From Sycon ciliatum (Eukaryota > Porifera > Calcarea > Leucosolenida > Sycettidae), in the NCBI RefSeq assembly GCF_964019385.1, contig NC_088655.1, positions 7,630,833-7,694,832 on the forward strand: DNA of 64,000 nucleotides, given 5' to 3'. Positions 1-11,373 of the stretch are shown piece by piece. The notes beneath the pieces are model-generated. The model saw nothing but the letters and a program-made list of their open reading frames with translations, was not told the origin of the DNA and made no database searches. The translations under genes and the position numbers were made by a program. How positions within the stretch are numbered: the stretch's first letter is position 1; every line of letters starts with the position of its first letter.

Positions 1-946
1 CGTAGGGCCCTGAGCTTCCAAGCTCTCTCGTTTGGTGTTTGTTTGTTTGTTTTGTTTTGTTTGTTGGTGTGTTTGTGTCACGCCTGGAGCTATCCCCTAT
101 CTGTCCCGTATCTGTCCCGTATCTGTGACTACAAAGGCTCTACAGGATTGTACATAACAGCTGGCCACATTATTTGCTGGCTCCCGTATCTGTCCGGTAC
201 CGTCCCGTACAAACAGCTGGCCACAATATTCGTCGTATTCTGTATACGACTCCCTGATGTAGAGGGAGATTTGGTAAGAAATAGGGAGACGATGAGGAAA
301 TGAATTTAGAATGGACGTTAGTTGCCGAATAGATGATAGGATGGGTCAGCAAAAACATACTTTGGAAGAGAGATCCCGTCGTCTCCAAAATAAGCGTGAA
401 CGAGCGATTCAGCGCCGGTCACAGGAAACGTCGGAATAGAGATCCTGTCGACTGTAGAACGCCCGTGATCGGCAGAGTCGGCGCCGGTCCCAGGAAACGT
501 CAAGACAGACATCCCGTCGAGTCCAGAACGCCCGTGATCGGCAGAGTCAGCGCCGGTCCAAGGAAACATCAGGACAGACATCCCGTCGAGTCCAGAACGC
601 CTGTGATTGGCAGAGTTAGCGTTGGGCCCAGGAAACGTCAGGACAGACATCCCTTTCGACGCGCAGAAAAACTACATCTGCAGCCTCTTTTGCCGTCGGA
701 CAGGATACGTATGTTAGGAGACTGTAAAGTTATGTAATGTGCTCCACAGGCAATCATGCATCCGGCCGTCTTCATTGGCTCAACAGGTCAATGTAATACA
801 ACAAAAAGGCCAGAGAATCCGATTACTGTATTAAAATCAACTAATTTTTGCTGGCGATTTAATTTCGCTGATTTCGCCACTTGGTACCAACCGGCCAAAG
901 TAAATCGCAGGCCAAAGTTTGTCATAGAGGCAAATGATGGGGTTTA
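1..946. repeat. Dispersed repeat family A, copy 1
   Basis: Closely matches 22902-24025 on the same strand, including a GTTT-rich start, repeated CCCGTATCTGTCC motifs, a 66-bp tandem block at about 415-650 and a shared 3' section. It carries the Helitron-like reading frame described separately. Positions 1-28 recur exactly at 1526-1553. No intact gene is seen outside the tandem block. Confidence 0.75.
311..619 (+). pseudogene. Helitron-like Arg/Gln-rich repeat protein relic
   Basis: One frame reads as repeats of about 22 residues rich in Arg, Gln and Glu, with cores such as RRLQNKRERAIQRRSQETS and QNARDRQS. This style of repeat is familiar from the N-termini of Helitron Rep/helicase proteins and some other transposon proteins, so the assignment rests on style rather than on a catalytic domain. 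In-frame stops lie at 437-439 and 455-457, and the frame ends at 617-619. The second copy at 23176-23499 is open. No Rep or helicase motif is found near either copy. Confidence 0.4.
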
Positions 947-1226
947 GCAAGACGAAATTCGCGTTCGCGTTCGCTTTCCAAGGAAAGTCGAACTCAGTAA
1001 CGGAATTCGCGTTATGAGAAGGATTAGCAAACAGAATTCACACATGCATGACGTTGACACAACGTACATTGTGTACAGACAGTACAGCGTGGTAAATTTA
1101 TGACTGCCCTGACACGAATCCGCGATTCGTGTTCCGACTACTTTTCCGAACGAAAAATGCGAAAGTTCGCAATTCAGTTCGCGAACTGAAAAATGTTTGC
1201 GAACGCGAACACGAATTTCGTCTTGC
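947..1226. mobile_element. 280-bp TA-flanked MITE
   Basis: Imperfect terminal inverted repeats of about 28 bp (947-974 begins GCAAGACGAAATTCG; 1199-1226 is its inverse) are flanked on both sides by TA (945-946 and 1227-1228). TA duplication fits the Tc1/mariner group. There is no coding capacity. Copy 2 at 23827 keeps the left end only. Confidence 0.65.
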
Positions 1227-1553
1227 TAATCCTCCGTAATGACGGAGAAAAGTTTCGTTTCTCATCGGCCAAAATTTCCCATCGGCCAAAATGTGTTGAT
1301 TTACAGTATAAGGAGATAAAAAGAAAAGAAGAAGCAAACCAAAAGTGGATGAAATTAGAGAAATAACAATCCGCACTAAATTCGGCAAATACTTTTGCCT
1401 AACTCATATTCAAACTGATTGAAACGTTTTTGCAATACAATGATGTGGCCATTCAGCGGAAAAAAACATTTCCATCAGTTCTTATAACATGTACGATGAG
1501 CTAGGCAAAAAAGCATAAAGCATAGCGTAGGGCCCTGAGCTTCCAAGCTCTCT
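1227..1553. other. Non-coding, ends in 28-bp direct repeat
   Basis: No gene is seen here. The stretch ends at 1526-1553 with an exact copy of positions 1-28, so the two copies bracket about 1.5 kb. The 3' copy runs on into sequence related to the element leader at 62820-63000. Confidence 0.6.
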
Positions 1554-1555
1554 AG

Positions 1556-1915
1556 TTTATCCGCGATCTTTTTTCATTTTCTAGTATCATTTTTCTAGTA
1601 TTATTGTGAGTGCGTACGATGACGTAGGTTGCCATTATGTCCATGTCATCTGGGTGCGCGAGCCTTGATCCTTCTTCTCCAGCTCTTTTAGTTTTAGCTC
1701 TTTTTGTGCAAAAACAAGTAATTGGTCCAATGTCGAGTGGGCTGTGAGTGTTTGCAAATATTGTCCGTTTCTCCATGACAGGCAGGGACCTGAAGGTGTA
1801 TGAATGCCTTGATAGGATCCGGGCACTGCGATCAGCAACCGGCACCAGAGTTGGTGCAGTGTCCGCAGCTGCCACCTTTGGGCAAGGCTGTGTTGCCCAG
1901 CATCATACCCACTCT
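1556..1915 (+). mobile_element. LTR-retrotransposon leader and gag fragment
   Basis: Matches 62865-63175: the same run of TTTTCTAGTATTATT, TTTTAGTTTTAG and TTGGTCCAATGTC motifs, then the coding start around MAGKDLKVYECL. Here the frame is shifted and stops almost at once, and the match ends near 1915. It is a truncated relic of the family seen at the right edge of the window. Confidence 0.65.
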
Positions 1916-1918
1916 GCT

Positions 1919-2150
1919 ATATGACGGCTTTGAGCAGCAAAGCCAAGTTAGCCGGCCCACGCATGCACGTGTTTTGTCACGGTTCGTCACTCGGCACATG
2001 AATAAAAAATATTTTTTCCGAAAATGGTGGATGAAAAAATAAATCTTGCGTGGCCGCTTTGCCCTGCCTCGTGTCAGCAAAGCAACTTCCTTGTCAACAA
2101 TTTCTGTCATCCAGTTAGCCAAAGTGACTCAAGGTTGTGTTTTCTCCGTT
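1919..2150. repeat. 225-bp dispersed repeat, copy 1
   Basis: Nearly identical to 5220-5441, from ATGACGGCTTTGAGCAGC to GGTTGTGTTTTCTCC. Short ORFs across it are not conserved proteins. It sits directly after a truncated LTR element here and directly after the satellite block in the other copy. Confidence 0.75.
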
Positions 2151-2856
2151 TTCTCCTTTGTCTCTCCGCCAAGCTGTACAAGAGTATTAGTTGTGCTAGT
2201 CTGCGTAGACAAGCGCTGACTCATGTGAGCTGGAAGCGCTTGAAAATTCACAACTTCAAACAGCGATCGATCGCGCTTGGTTGAAATATTTATTTGTTGC
2301 GTGGGCAGATAGAGTAGCTCATGGTCGCAGTAGTGAATTTCCTGGAGTTCATGAGACCAAGCAAGAACTACTCGAAGCAGAGGACCAGTTATTTAGGCCT
2401 CGACATGGTGAGTGGCGTTGACGCCAACTCAGAAATGGCCGCGTGTGTGATTACCTGTCAAAAAATCTAGCCAAAGAAGTAGACAAGGAGCAGAGGCATT
2501 TACATGGACAACGTACGATGGTGGTTTGCAACATGCTACTACTGCTGGAGCGACGTTGAGTGCAGGGACGATCGTTGATCATCTACGTATCAGGTGTGGT
2601 TGTCAAACGCTTGTGGCCTTTGATGTGGATATGAAGATTTTATGCCCACTGTGCGTTCGTTATGCACCACATCTGCTGTGCACGTGGCATTACCCTATCT
2701 CAGGGAGAAATCATCAACCCAGTCATTCTGTGTAAAACTATTCCTGATAGCTGTGCAGGCCAGCACAAGAACCAGTACGCTGCACTTAACAAGGTGCTTA
2801 TGTTCGTGTGCTTGATGGTCAATGGAATGAGTTCAACTGAAAGCAACGGTTCCACA
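2151..2856. other. Unassigned, no recognised gene
   Basis: Only short frames are present and none is recognised. It lies between the 225-bp repeat and the DIRS relic and may be a decayed upstream part of that element. Confidence 0.4.
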
Positions 2857-2857
2857 G

Positions 2858-3830
2858 GTCTTCGACAACCTCAGCAAGGTGGTCGGCCCATCAACAGTGG
2901 TGACGGTACTTGGCATAGAAGTCGACAGCGAGGACCAGGTGATGCGGCTACCTGACAAGAAGTTATTTGCCTTTCTAGCGGCTTTGAGGGAGTAGTCCAC
3001 GCGCACTAGCTACACAACGCGGGAACTGCTGTCGCTGATCGGAACCTTGTCCTTGCCGCAAAGGTGGTTCCTCCTGGCAGGACCTTCATCCGTCAACTCC
3101 TGTATCTTAGCTGGACAACTCTCTCAGTCTCTTCAGTCAGTAGTCAACATCAACACAAAAGCTCACTTGGACATCGAATGGTCGCGCTCCTTTGCCGCAA
3201 ACTGGAATGGCCAATCCTTCTTCTACGATGTCGAGTTTTCAAAGTCCCCTGACCTTGAGCTATTCACGGATGCCTCTGATGTTGGCTTCTGCGGTTTCTA
3301 TCAAGGACAATCGTTTTTGGGGCAACGGGCCGCTGAGATGCAGCATGAACCTATTGTGATTACTCGCTTCCGAGAACTGGCTTCCACAGCCAACCAGTGC
3401 CTGGTGCCAACTCCTCCGCTGAACTCGCCGCTCTGATTGCTGCCAGCAATGATCTCATGAGCGACTCAGACCTTTAAGCCCGGTATTTGCGCATACATAA
3501 TCTGATGTACCCAGTTTCGGCTATGGCCGAGTTCCGGTCCCTGACCGCTACTGCCGGCAGCTCACGGCCAGTGTTTGTGCTCGTCGACGGCGGCTACTTC
3601 TCCCGGGTTTTCTCGACTAGGATCCTCAACTGCAACCGGGTGAGCTCCCATTCTGTGCGCATTGGCGGGGCCACACTCATGGCTCACCGGAGTACAAGTG
3701 TCTGTGAAGCAGCCATATGCTGTGCAGGCTGCTGGCGAAGTGCAGCATCCGATCACTATGTCAGGCGTGCAGCCGGTATACCCTCTGTGCAATGGCTAGC
3801 AGCAAAGACTGGAACAGCCCACGCCCATGT
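2858..3830 (+). pseudogene. DIRS-type RT/RNase H and tyrosine recombinase relic
   Basis: The frame from 2858 reads a DIRS-style RT end (VTVLGIEVDSEDQVMRLPDK), has a stop near 2992, then resumes at about 3047 with an RNase H motif (DLELFTDASDVGFCGF). After a frameshift near 3436, the frame at 3487-4110 holds a recombinase end with SSHSVRIGGATLMA, the H-x-x-R part of the tyrosine-recombinase active site. DIRS elements integrate with such a recombinase instead of a DDE integrase. The relic is too broken to function and differs in sequence from DIRS-1 and DIRS-2, so it is a separate lineage or an old copy. Confidence 0.65.
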
Positions 3831-4020
3831 GGTGTTGAGAACAGAAGTGAGGTACATTTGTAGTGTTGTACAGTGGTGTGCCTTCCGCTTGTTGTGCAGT
3901 CCTTGTGCCGGTGTGGCTCTGTGGGTATCACTTAGGGGTTTGCCATGGTTACTTGCAGGAAGTTATGCTAATGAGCGATGCCGTGAGAAATGCTTGGGCG
4001 TAAACACTGGTTTTTGGGAG

Positions 4021-5219
4021 GGTCAAATGCATTTGCCTCTCAGTGTTGTGCTGTACTGTCTCAGTGTTGTGACACCTGTATGTTGTTGTGTGGTTGACCC
4101 GCCGGTTTGAGGCATGGGTGGTCAACTGTGTATGTTGTATCGGTGTGTTCCCGTTTGAAGTTGCCGGGCCACCATGTGGTTGACCCGCCGAAAATGGAGG
4201 CATGGGTGGTCAACTGTGTCTATTGTATCGGTGTGTTCCCGTTTGAAGTTGCCGGGCCACCATGTGGTTGACCCGCCGATAATGGAGGCATGGGTGGTCA
4301 ACTGTGTCTATTGTATCGGTGTGTTCCCGTTTGAAGTTGCCGGGCCACCATGTGGTTGACCCGCCGATAATGGAGGCATGGGTGGTCAACTGTGTATGTT
4401 GTATCGGTGTGTTCCCGTTTGAAGTTGCCGGGCCACCATGTGGTTGACCGTTTGACCCGCCGGTTTGAGGCATGGGTGGTCAACTGTGTATGTTGTATCG
4501 GTGTGTTCCCGTTTGAAGTTGCCGGGCCACCATGTGGTTGACCCGCCGAAAATGGAGGCATGGGTGGTCAACTGTGTCTATTGTATCGGTGTGTTCCCGT
4601 TTGAAGTTGCCGGGCCACCATGTGGTTGACCCGCCGATAATGGAGGCATGGGTGGTCAACTGTGTCTATTGTATCGGTGTGTTCCCGTTTGAAGTTGCCG
4701 GGCCACCATGTGGTTGACCAGCCGATAATGGAGGCATGGGTGGTCAACTGTGTATGTTGTATCGGTGTGTTCCCGTTTGAAGTTGCCGGGCCACCATGTG
4801 GTTGACCCGCCGAAAATGGAGGCATGGGTGGTCAACCGTGTATGTGTATCATTGAAGTTGCAATACGTACATTGCTGTGACTCGCCCGATTGCTGTTGCC
4901 GGGCACCTACGCATTTATTTGCCTACTTCTGAAGAAATATCTCTTCTGGTTTATTGCATAATTCTTGGCTCAATGTTATCCACGGTGTCGCTCGATGCAA
5001 AGTCTCGTAAATATTTATCAGACAAAATTGAAAAAAAAAACTATGGCAAACCCCACTTCCTTGTATTCTATCTGCTTGGTGTACACGTGTCCACGTTTTG
5101 TACGTTTGGCACGCACATGCGTGCGTGTGTATGTGAGAGCGTGTCTGGATAAATGTGCATATTGATGTTTTGGTTGTTTTAAGTTTTATTGTGTGTATGC
5201 GTGCATGCATGTGGGTTAA
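4021..5219. repeat. 1.2-kb block with 88-bp satellite, copy 1
   Basis: Positions about 4091-4843 hold roughly 8.5 tandem 88-bp units. Each unit contains GTTGACC and, about 30 nt later, GGTCAAC, so every unit can form a hairpin. One unit carries a duplicated GTTGACC. The rest (4844-5219) is unique-looking, AT-rich, with an A9 run. The whole block recurs at 5518-6717 with very few changes. ORFs across the satellite are artefacts of the 88-bp period. Confidence 0.9.
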
Positions 5220-5441
5220 ATGACGGCTTTGAGCAGCAAAGCCAAGTTAGCCCACGCATGCACGTGTTTTGTCACGGTTCGTCACTCGGCACATGAATAA
5301 AAAATATTTTTTCCGAAAATGGTGGATGAAAAAATAAATCTTGCGTGGCCGCTTTGCCCTGCCTCGTGTCAGCAAAGCAACTTCCTTGTCAACAATTTCT
5401 GTCATCCAGTTAGCCAAAGTGACTCAAGGTTGTGTTTTCTC
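5220..5441. repeat. 225-bp dispersed repeat, copy 2
   Basis: Copy of 1919-2150. It sits between the two satellite blocks and is followed by a 76-bp spacer (5442-5517) containing a CCCTCCCTCCCTCCC tract. Confidence 0.75.
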
Positions 5442-5517
5442 CCCTCCCTCCCTCCCTTTAGACATGACACGTCGGTATCTTGTGCCACATGACGAGGCCC
5501 CAAGGAGGGCGGCTCAG

Positions 5518-6717
5518 GGTCAAATGCATTTGCCTCTCAGTGTTGTGCTGTACTGTCTCAGTGTTGTGACACCTGTATGTTGTTGTGTGGTTGACCCGCC
5601 GGTTTGAGGCATGGGTGGTCAACTGTGTATGTTGTATCGGTGTGTTCCCGTTTGAAGTTGTCGGGCCACCATGTGGTTGACCCGCCGAAAATGGAGGCAT
5701 GGGTGGTCAACTGTGTCTATTGTATCGGTGTGTTCCCGTTTGAAGTTGCCGGGCCACCATGTGGTTGACCCGCCGATAATGGAGGCATGGGTGGTCAACT
5801 GTGTCTATTGTATCGGTGTGTTCCCGTTTGAAGTTGCCGGGCCACCATGTGGTTGACCCGCCGATAATGGAGGCATGGGTGGTCAACTGTGTATGTTGTA
5901 TCGGTGTGTTCCCGTTTGAAGTTGCCGGGCCACCATGTGGTTGACCGGTTGACCCGCCGGTTTGAGGCATGGGTGGTCAACTGTGTATGTTGTATCGGTG
6001 TGTTCCCGTTTGAAGTTGCCGGGCCACCATGTGGTTGACCCGCCGAAAATGGAGGCATGGGTGGTCAACTGTGTCTATTGTATCGGTGTGTTCCCGTTTG
6101 AAGTTGCCGGGCCACCATGTGGTTGACCCGCCGATAATGGAGGCATGGGTGGTCAACTGTGTCTAGTGTATCGGTGTGTTCCCGTTTGAAGTTGCCGGGC
6201 CACCATGTGGTTGACCAGCCGATAATGGAGGCATGGGTGGTCAACTGTGTATGTTGTATCGAAGTGTTCCCGTTTGAAGTTGCCGGGCCACCATGTGGTT
6301 GACCCGCCGAAAATGGAGGCATGGGTGGTCAACCGTGTATGTGTATCATTGAAGTTGCAATACGTACATTGCTGTGACTCGCCCGATTGCTGTTGCCGGG
6401 CACCTACGCATTTGTTTGCCTACTTCTGAAGAAATATCTCTTCTGGTTTATTGCATAATTCTTGGCTCAATGTTATCCACGGTGTCGCTCGATGCAAAGT
6501 CTCGTAAATATTTATCAGACAAAATTGAAAAAAAAAACTATGGCAAACCCCACTTCCTTGTAGTCTATCTGCTTGGTGTACACGTGTCCACGTTTTGTAC
6601 GTTTGGCACGCACATGCGTGCGTGTGTATGTGAGAGCGTGTCTGGATAAATGTGCATATTGATGTTTTGGTTGTTTTAAGTTTTATTGTGTGTATGCGTG
6701 CATGCATGTGGGTTAAT
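5518..6717. repeat. 1.2-kb block with 88-bp satellite, copy 2
   Basis: Repeats 4021-5219 unit for unit, including the variant unit with the duplicated GTTGACC, so the block was copied as a whole rather than expanded independently. It ends at GTGGGTTAAT and is joined directly to a gypsy integrase frame. Confidence 0.9.
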
Positions 6718-7531
6718 GGTAACTTTCCTGTGCCGGATCAGCGTTTTGATTCCATCCACATTGATCTCGTTGGTCCTCTTCCTTCATGCAAGGGAAATTG
6801 TAATCTCTTGACGTGCATCGATCGATTCACCCGATGGCCTGAGGCTTTCCAATCTCTGATGCCACTGCATCCACTGTTGCGTCTGCCTTAGTGTCTGGCT
6901 GGATTGCCCGGTTTGGTGTACCCTCTTCTCTCGTCACAGATCGTGGTGCTGAATTTGAGTTGGCCCTCTGGAACAGTTTGATGAAGCTACTGGGATGCAA
7001 GCGCAAGCGCACCACCGCCTACCATCTCCAATTCAATGGTTTAATTGAGCGATTCCATCGGCATGTAAAGTCATCACTGCGGACTCTCTCTCTGACTCAA
7101 ATCACTAGCTGGAAGCGATACCGCTTATTCTACTCAGCATCCGGACATCGACCAAGGCTGATAGCAACTGTTCACCGTCCAAACCGGTTTACGGTACAAC
7201 GCTGCGCCTTCCTGGTGAATTCTTCCCGTCTAGTTCCTTGACTCCTGCCAGTGACCGCAGTGATTACGCATCTCGTCTGTCTACCTTCCGGCGGCAGATC
7301 CGTCCTCTTCCTGTCAGTACTAGCATGAATCCTGTCTATCTGCCCCGCGATTTGGACACAGCCGCTAAAGTGTATTTGCGCCATCACGCAGTTCGGCTAC
7401 CACTCCAACTGCCGTATGATGGTCCGTTCCCCGTGGTCAAGCGCAGTCCCAAGAACTTCACTCTGCGTATCAATGGTAAGGACCAGACTGTCTCTGTTGA
7501 TCGTGTTAAGCCTGCGCATTTGCTTGATTGA
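6718..7531 (+). pseudogene. Ty3/gypsy integrase, frameshifted
   Basis: The integrase core is readable: FDSIHIDLVGPLP (first catalytic Asp), LVTDRGAEFELALW (second Asp) and FNGLIERFHRHVKSSLR (catalytic Glu). It is followed by the C-terminal section (KPVYGTTLRLPGEFF) and a chromodomain-less tail (FTLRINGKDQTVSVDRVKPAHLLD) ending at 7531. Frame changes are needed near 6860 and 7115. The start of pol is missing because the frame is fused to the satellite block at 6717. The D-D-E triad is visible but the gene is not translatable as one frame. Confidence 0.85.
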
Positions 7532-7979
7532 CTTGCTGCGCTGCGCATCATCCGCTTTCCGCTACTAGTGTTCCATACTGGACTTCTTTCCTGTAGTTTT
7601 TGATTTCTTATCGTTCACTTGATTGTTCCCCGCACTCGTTCTCTTGATGTTAATACTGCGGCAGTATGACTCTAGACTCGGACATGAAATCGCATCAGCA
7701 ACTTTCATTTCCCATTTCTATATTCATCATGCAGGTTTCTTATTCGTCATGGCATACATTTCATTTGTGTCCTATCCTGTATTATGTTATCCTTTCATCC
7801 ATCCACGGCATAGTACTCCCCTGTCTGTCGCCATGTATACACGGTACGTGACCTCGCACTACCCCGTGCTACGCATGATACCATGCTTTGCTGGGCATGG
7901 CCTCCCTGACTCTTCACTATATCTACACTCATCTGTCTGTAAAAGAAACCACTTCCTTATGTCAGTACATGACACAACA
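7532..7979 (+). mobile_element. Probable gypsy 3' end and LTR
   Basis: Lies between the integrase stop at 7531 and a primer-binding-like site at 7980, so it should hold the polypurine tract and LTR. The inferred LTR ends CATGACACAACA. The 5' LTR boundary cannot be fixed because no second copy is present in the window. The ORFs of 121 and 61 aa here are not recognised as proteins. Confidence 0.5.
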
Positions 7980-7992
7980 TGGTGTTAGAAGT
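7980..7992 (+). promoter_or_regulatory. Putative tRNA primer-binding site
   Basis: TGGTGTTAGAAGT begins with the TGG expected to pair with a tRNA CCA end, lies just after a CA-ending LTR-like sequence and precedes the gag ATG by about 30 nt. Confidence 0.55.
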
Positions 7993-8022
7993 TAGTCAAC
8001 CAGGTCTACACTTCGAGTAGAA

Positions 8023-8655
8023 ATGGCCAAGCTCACGCCACCTGCAGACTTTGATTTCTCCATTCCAGTTGCCTGGCCGGCTTGGAAGCGCTGGTTTGCG
8101 GGATATCGCCTCGCCTCAGAGCTCAACGCGAAAGACGAGAAAGTACAAAACTCTACGTTGCTCTACTGGCTAGCCCCAGAGGCCGAAACTGACCTCGATC
8201 GACTGGCATTCGACGCCGTTGGAGACGAGGACAAGCATGACAAGGTCATGACGAAGCTGGACGCTTACTTTAAGCCAGCACTGAACACGTTTCATCAGAT
8301 GACCATTTTCCAACAGTGCGACCATCTTCCAGGAGAATCCGTGGAAGAATTTGTTCGGAAACTTCACGCCATAGCTAAATTCTGTGACTTTGGTGACCAA
8401 AAGGACAACAGAGTTCGAGATCGCCTCGTGGCTCACATTCTGGATCGTCAAGTCGCGAAAGAGCTGCAGCAGATTGAGCCCGCAAAACTCACCCTCACGG
8501 GCGCAGTTCTCAGGGCCAGGCAGGCCGAGAAAATCTCCGGAGACGTTGCAGCGCAAGCCGCCAGGCCGCAAGTCAATGCTGTATCCCGCTTTGGAGGAAA
8601 GCAGCAAGATGCAAGGAGTCGTCTCCAGTGCAGCGGCATTCCATCGAAGCCTGCA
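8023..8655 (+). pseudogene. Ty3/gypsy Gag (capsid part)
   Basis: Starts ATGGCCAAG at 8023, 43 nt after the primer-binding site. The N-terminal 200 residues match invertebrate gypsy Gag in style (NSTLLYWLAPEAETDLDRL; ESVEEFVRKLHAIAKFCDFG; VRDRLVAHILDRQVAKELQQ). A frameshift near 8640-8660 moves the reading into another frame, and the original frame ends at 8775 with unrelated residues. Gag builds the cytoplasmic virus-like particle. Confidence 0.85.
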
Positions 8656-9150
8656 CCAACGCCCGTCCATGCAGAGGAAGAGTGGCACTACAGCTTCAAC
8701 AAGTCCGTGGTGTTGCCACGCTGGTTCGCACAAGAGCAACCGTTCTGCGTGTCCTGCGTTTGGTCGCAAGTGTAATTCATGCGGCAAGAAAGGCCACTTC
8801 GCCGCCGTCTGTCTTTCCACTCCAGCAACCACGCGTGGTGCCAGAGCTGTCGGAAATGAATCGCTCGCGTCCCCGTCGCCACTCATGGGTGTTGTGGCAG
8901 AGCTGTCATCCAACACCAGTCCTTCCCAGTCAACTGACTCCTGGTCAGTAAGTCGGCCTGTTTGCTCAACAAATTTGATATTCAAGATCGACACAGGTGC
9001 CGATGTATCGTGTATCATGCACTCCACTAACAGAATCTCGTACAACGCCCTGTACTCACACCATCCAGTACCAAACTCCTTGGTCCATTCGGTGCACATC
9101 TATCCATCAAGGGTCAGTTCACTGCAGACACCATGCATAAGAGTGAACTG
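8656..9150 (+). pseudogene. Ty3/gypsy Gag zinc knuckle and protease
   Basis: Continues the gypsy element in a second frame: CNSCGKKGHFAAVC is a CCHC knuckle, followed by an aspartic protease active site (IFKIDTGADVSCIM). The knuckle binds RNA and the protease matures Gag-Pol. Another frameshift follows at about 9130-9150, where the RT frame begins. Confidence 0.8.
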
Positions 9151-9949
9151 TTCTCTATGGAGATGGTAGTTATTGATGGTCCTGGATCTACCAACCTGTT
9201 GAGTCGCAGAGGCTGCCTCCGACTTCGCCTGATCCAGCGTTTAGATGCAGCAGAATCATGTGCCAGCGAGCCAGCACAGCCCATCGGTTGTATGGTTGGG
9301 CCTCCAGCTGACATCAATCTCGTCAACGACGCCACGCCGTACCACTGTGGTGTTGCCCGCCATGTGCCTCTGCCTCTACATGACAATGTCACAGAAGAGC
9401 TCGCGCGTATGGAGGAAATGGGCATTATCGTCCGGGAAACGGGTCCTGACTGGTGCCGGTACGTAAACCTAATGGTTGCGTACGGATATGCGTAGACCTA
9501 AAGAAGCGGAACGGCAATGTGAAGCGCGAGCACTTTCCTCTTCCGACAGTTGAGGACACCCTGGCTAGGCTCGCCGGCACTACTGTCTTTTGCACACTGG
9601 ATGCCAACAGCGGCTTCCCCTCATGGAGTCTGCATCCAAGCTGACCACGTTCATCACGCCTGTGGGTCGGTTCCAAATCCTCCGGATGCCATTCGGTATT
9701 ACCTCTGCACTGGAGATCTTCCAGCGACGTCTGCAGGATTTCTTGTCCCACGTGAAAGGTTCTGAGGTATTCATGAACGATTTTCTGGTCCACGCCACTA
9801 ACGAAGCTGAACACGACCACCGGCTGGACACAACGCGCGAGGTCCTTGCCGACGCAGGCATCACTCTAAATCCCGACAAATGCTGCGTCAAGCAGTCGTC
9901 AGTCAAGTACCTGGGACACAGCGTCAGCGGGTCCGGTGTGAAACCCGAC
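9133..9949 (+). pseudogene. Ty3/gypsy reverse transcriptase, catalytic site mutated
   Basis: RT motifs appear in order: NVTEELARMEEMGIIVRETG, then MPVRKPNGCVRICVDLKKRN after a frame change near 9460, LDANSGF, LPRMPFGI-type FQILRMPFGITSALEIFQ, and the catalytic region. There the expected Y/F-x-D-D reads FMNDFLVHA, so the first Asp is Asn. The frame ends abruptly at 9949 where a BEL LTR begins, so RNase H and integrase are absent from this copy. Confidence 0.85.
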
Positions 9950-11232
9950 TGTTACAGCCGTCGTGTTACAGACACTTGCACGTGAATTCACAATTATTGT
10001 ATTTGCTCGTTCGAATTAATTTGTATTTTGTTTCTCTCACCTTTCACTTTTCCCGTGGTTGATCACGTACCTGCGTGCTCCACTCTGCTGCAGTTAGAGG
10101 CAGCTACTCTACATGCAGTCGAGTCGATTCTATTGTGTATCTGCATGTCTCCTTGACAATATCTGTCCAGCTCTAAGTAATAAGAATTAAATTCCTTCTC
10201 TTTTCTCTCTCTCTTCTTCTCTTCGATTTATTTATTTTCACTTCTCTCAGTTATTTTGTTTTTGTTTGTATTTTATACTAGTTTCGGTACGCTATCGCTC
10301 TATCTGCATGATGTGATGTCGTCGCTTCTTAGGGCGCCGTGTCTGCATCTTTGGGGCACAGTGCACCGGATGCGCAGTGACCTCTACGATGTACGCCAGA
10401 GCTAGGCATCTCTTTTGCCTTCATGTTTCCTTTTGCGGTGCCAGCTTTTCTGCTCGAGGCTACATGTAGAGGAGACGGCTCGATACCGGGACGTTTTGAC
10501 AGCCAAATTTGTATAGACCCAAACCGATCATCAGCGTTGATTTTTCACTCGAAATATGTTTGTGGAAGGAAACTGGCATATTGAAGTTTGCTCTGGGGCC
10601 AGAGTCAATCGAACTGAGCCACTCCTTTGTGTTGACCCATTGCCTCCAAGTTGCCCAATTTTTCGCTTCAAAAAAGTTCAAATCAGAGGTGGCTCCAAAC
10701 CGGACACGTTTTAGAGTGCACGTCAAATTCACTCTGGGTCTGAAATTAGGTAATTGCTATCGCTCCACGACGGCCAGTATAGAGTAACAATGAGCCTTGT
10801 GTGTGCTTCCATTAGTTTTGATTGGTATGTGGTGCTTTATTGGCGAGAGGCGAGCCGCTGTTTACCTGCGACAAGAAGTTGATTTTTCGAAAGTCGTAAA
10901 ACTCAAGTCGCAGTGCGAAGCAACACGTCAAAAACTCACCTGCTTGATATGGCGCTTCTGGTCATCGCAGAGCCATCAAATTTTGGCTCGGAGTATAACA
11001 CATAGTAGTCTCACTGTGACATATGTTTTCTAATCAAAATACCAAGAGAGAAAGTGAATATTGAGTCCGTTCCGGTTTGCAACCGGTGTCCTATTTGAAA
11101 CCGTCCCCTCTACACGTGTCGATCTTTGCTTTTCAGGACTCTTTCGGATTCAGTTTTTTTCCATTTGGTAAAGAACAAGAACAAGTAATGCTTGGAAGGA
11201 AATCTTGTCTACCACAACCAGAGGGCCGCAAC
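9950..11232 (+). mobile_element. BEL-3 5' LTR (about 1.28 kb)
   Basis: Starts TGTTACAGCC exactly where gypsy pol is interrupted and ends CCGCAACA just before a BEL-type primer-binding site, giving TG...CA ends. No second LTR lies in the window. It holds an imperfect inverted repeat (around 10464-10484 and 11099-11119, ATGTAGAGGAGACGG-like) that may mark a nested MITE. ORFs here (90-92 aa) are not recognised. Confidence 0.6.
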
Positions 11233-11246
11233 ATGGTCCTTCGAGC
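11233..11246 (+). promoter_or_regulatory. BEL-3 primer-binding site
   Basis: TGGTCCTTCGAGCC follows the CA end of the LTR. Sites of this form are common in BEL/Pao elements. Confidence 0.7.
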
Positions 11247-11373
11247 CTTACCTTGAATTATCCTAGCATGAATACATTCTTCGTCGTATTGTTAAATTTT
11301 GTTTCCGTTGTCAGCCTAGTTTCCGTAGTGCAGTGCTGACAGTGTTCGTAGGTTCTTTGGAAGTGTCGTGACA

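Noticed and set aside
3487..4110. 207-aa ORF as an intact host gene
   Set aside because: Its first part is a decayed DIRS recombinase and its last part runs into the satellite block.
4085..6345. Regularly spaced 88-bp units as a CRISPR-like array or a coding tandem repeat
   Set aside because: The units abut with no unique spacers, the host is eukaryotic, and the ORFs follow the 88-bp period in every frame.
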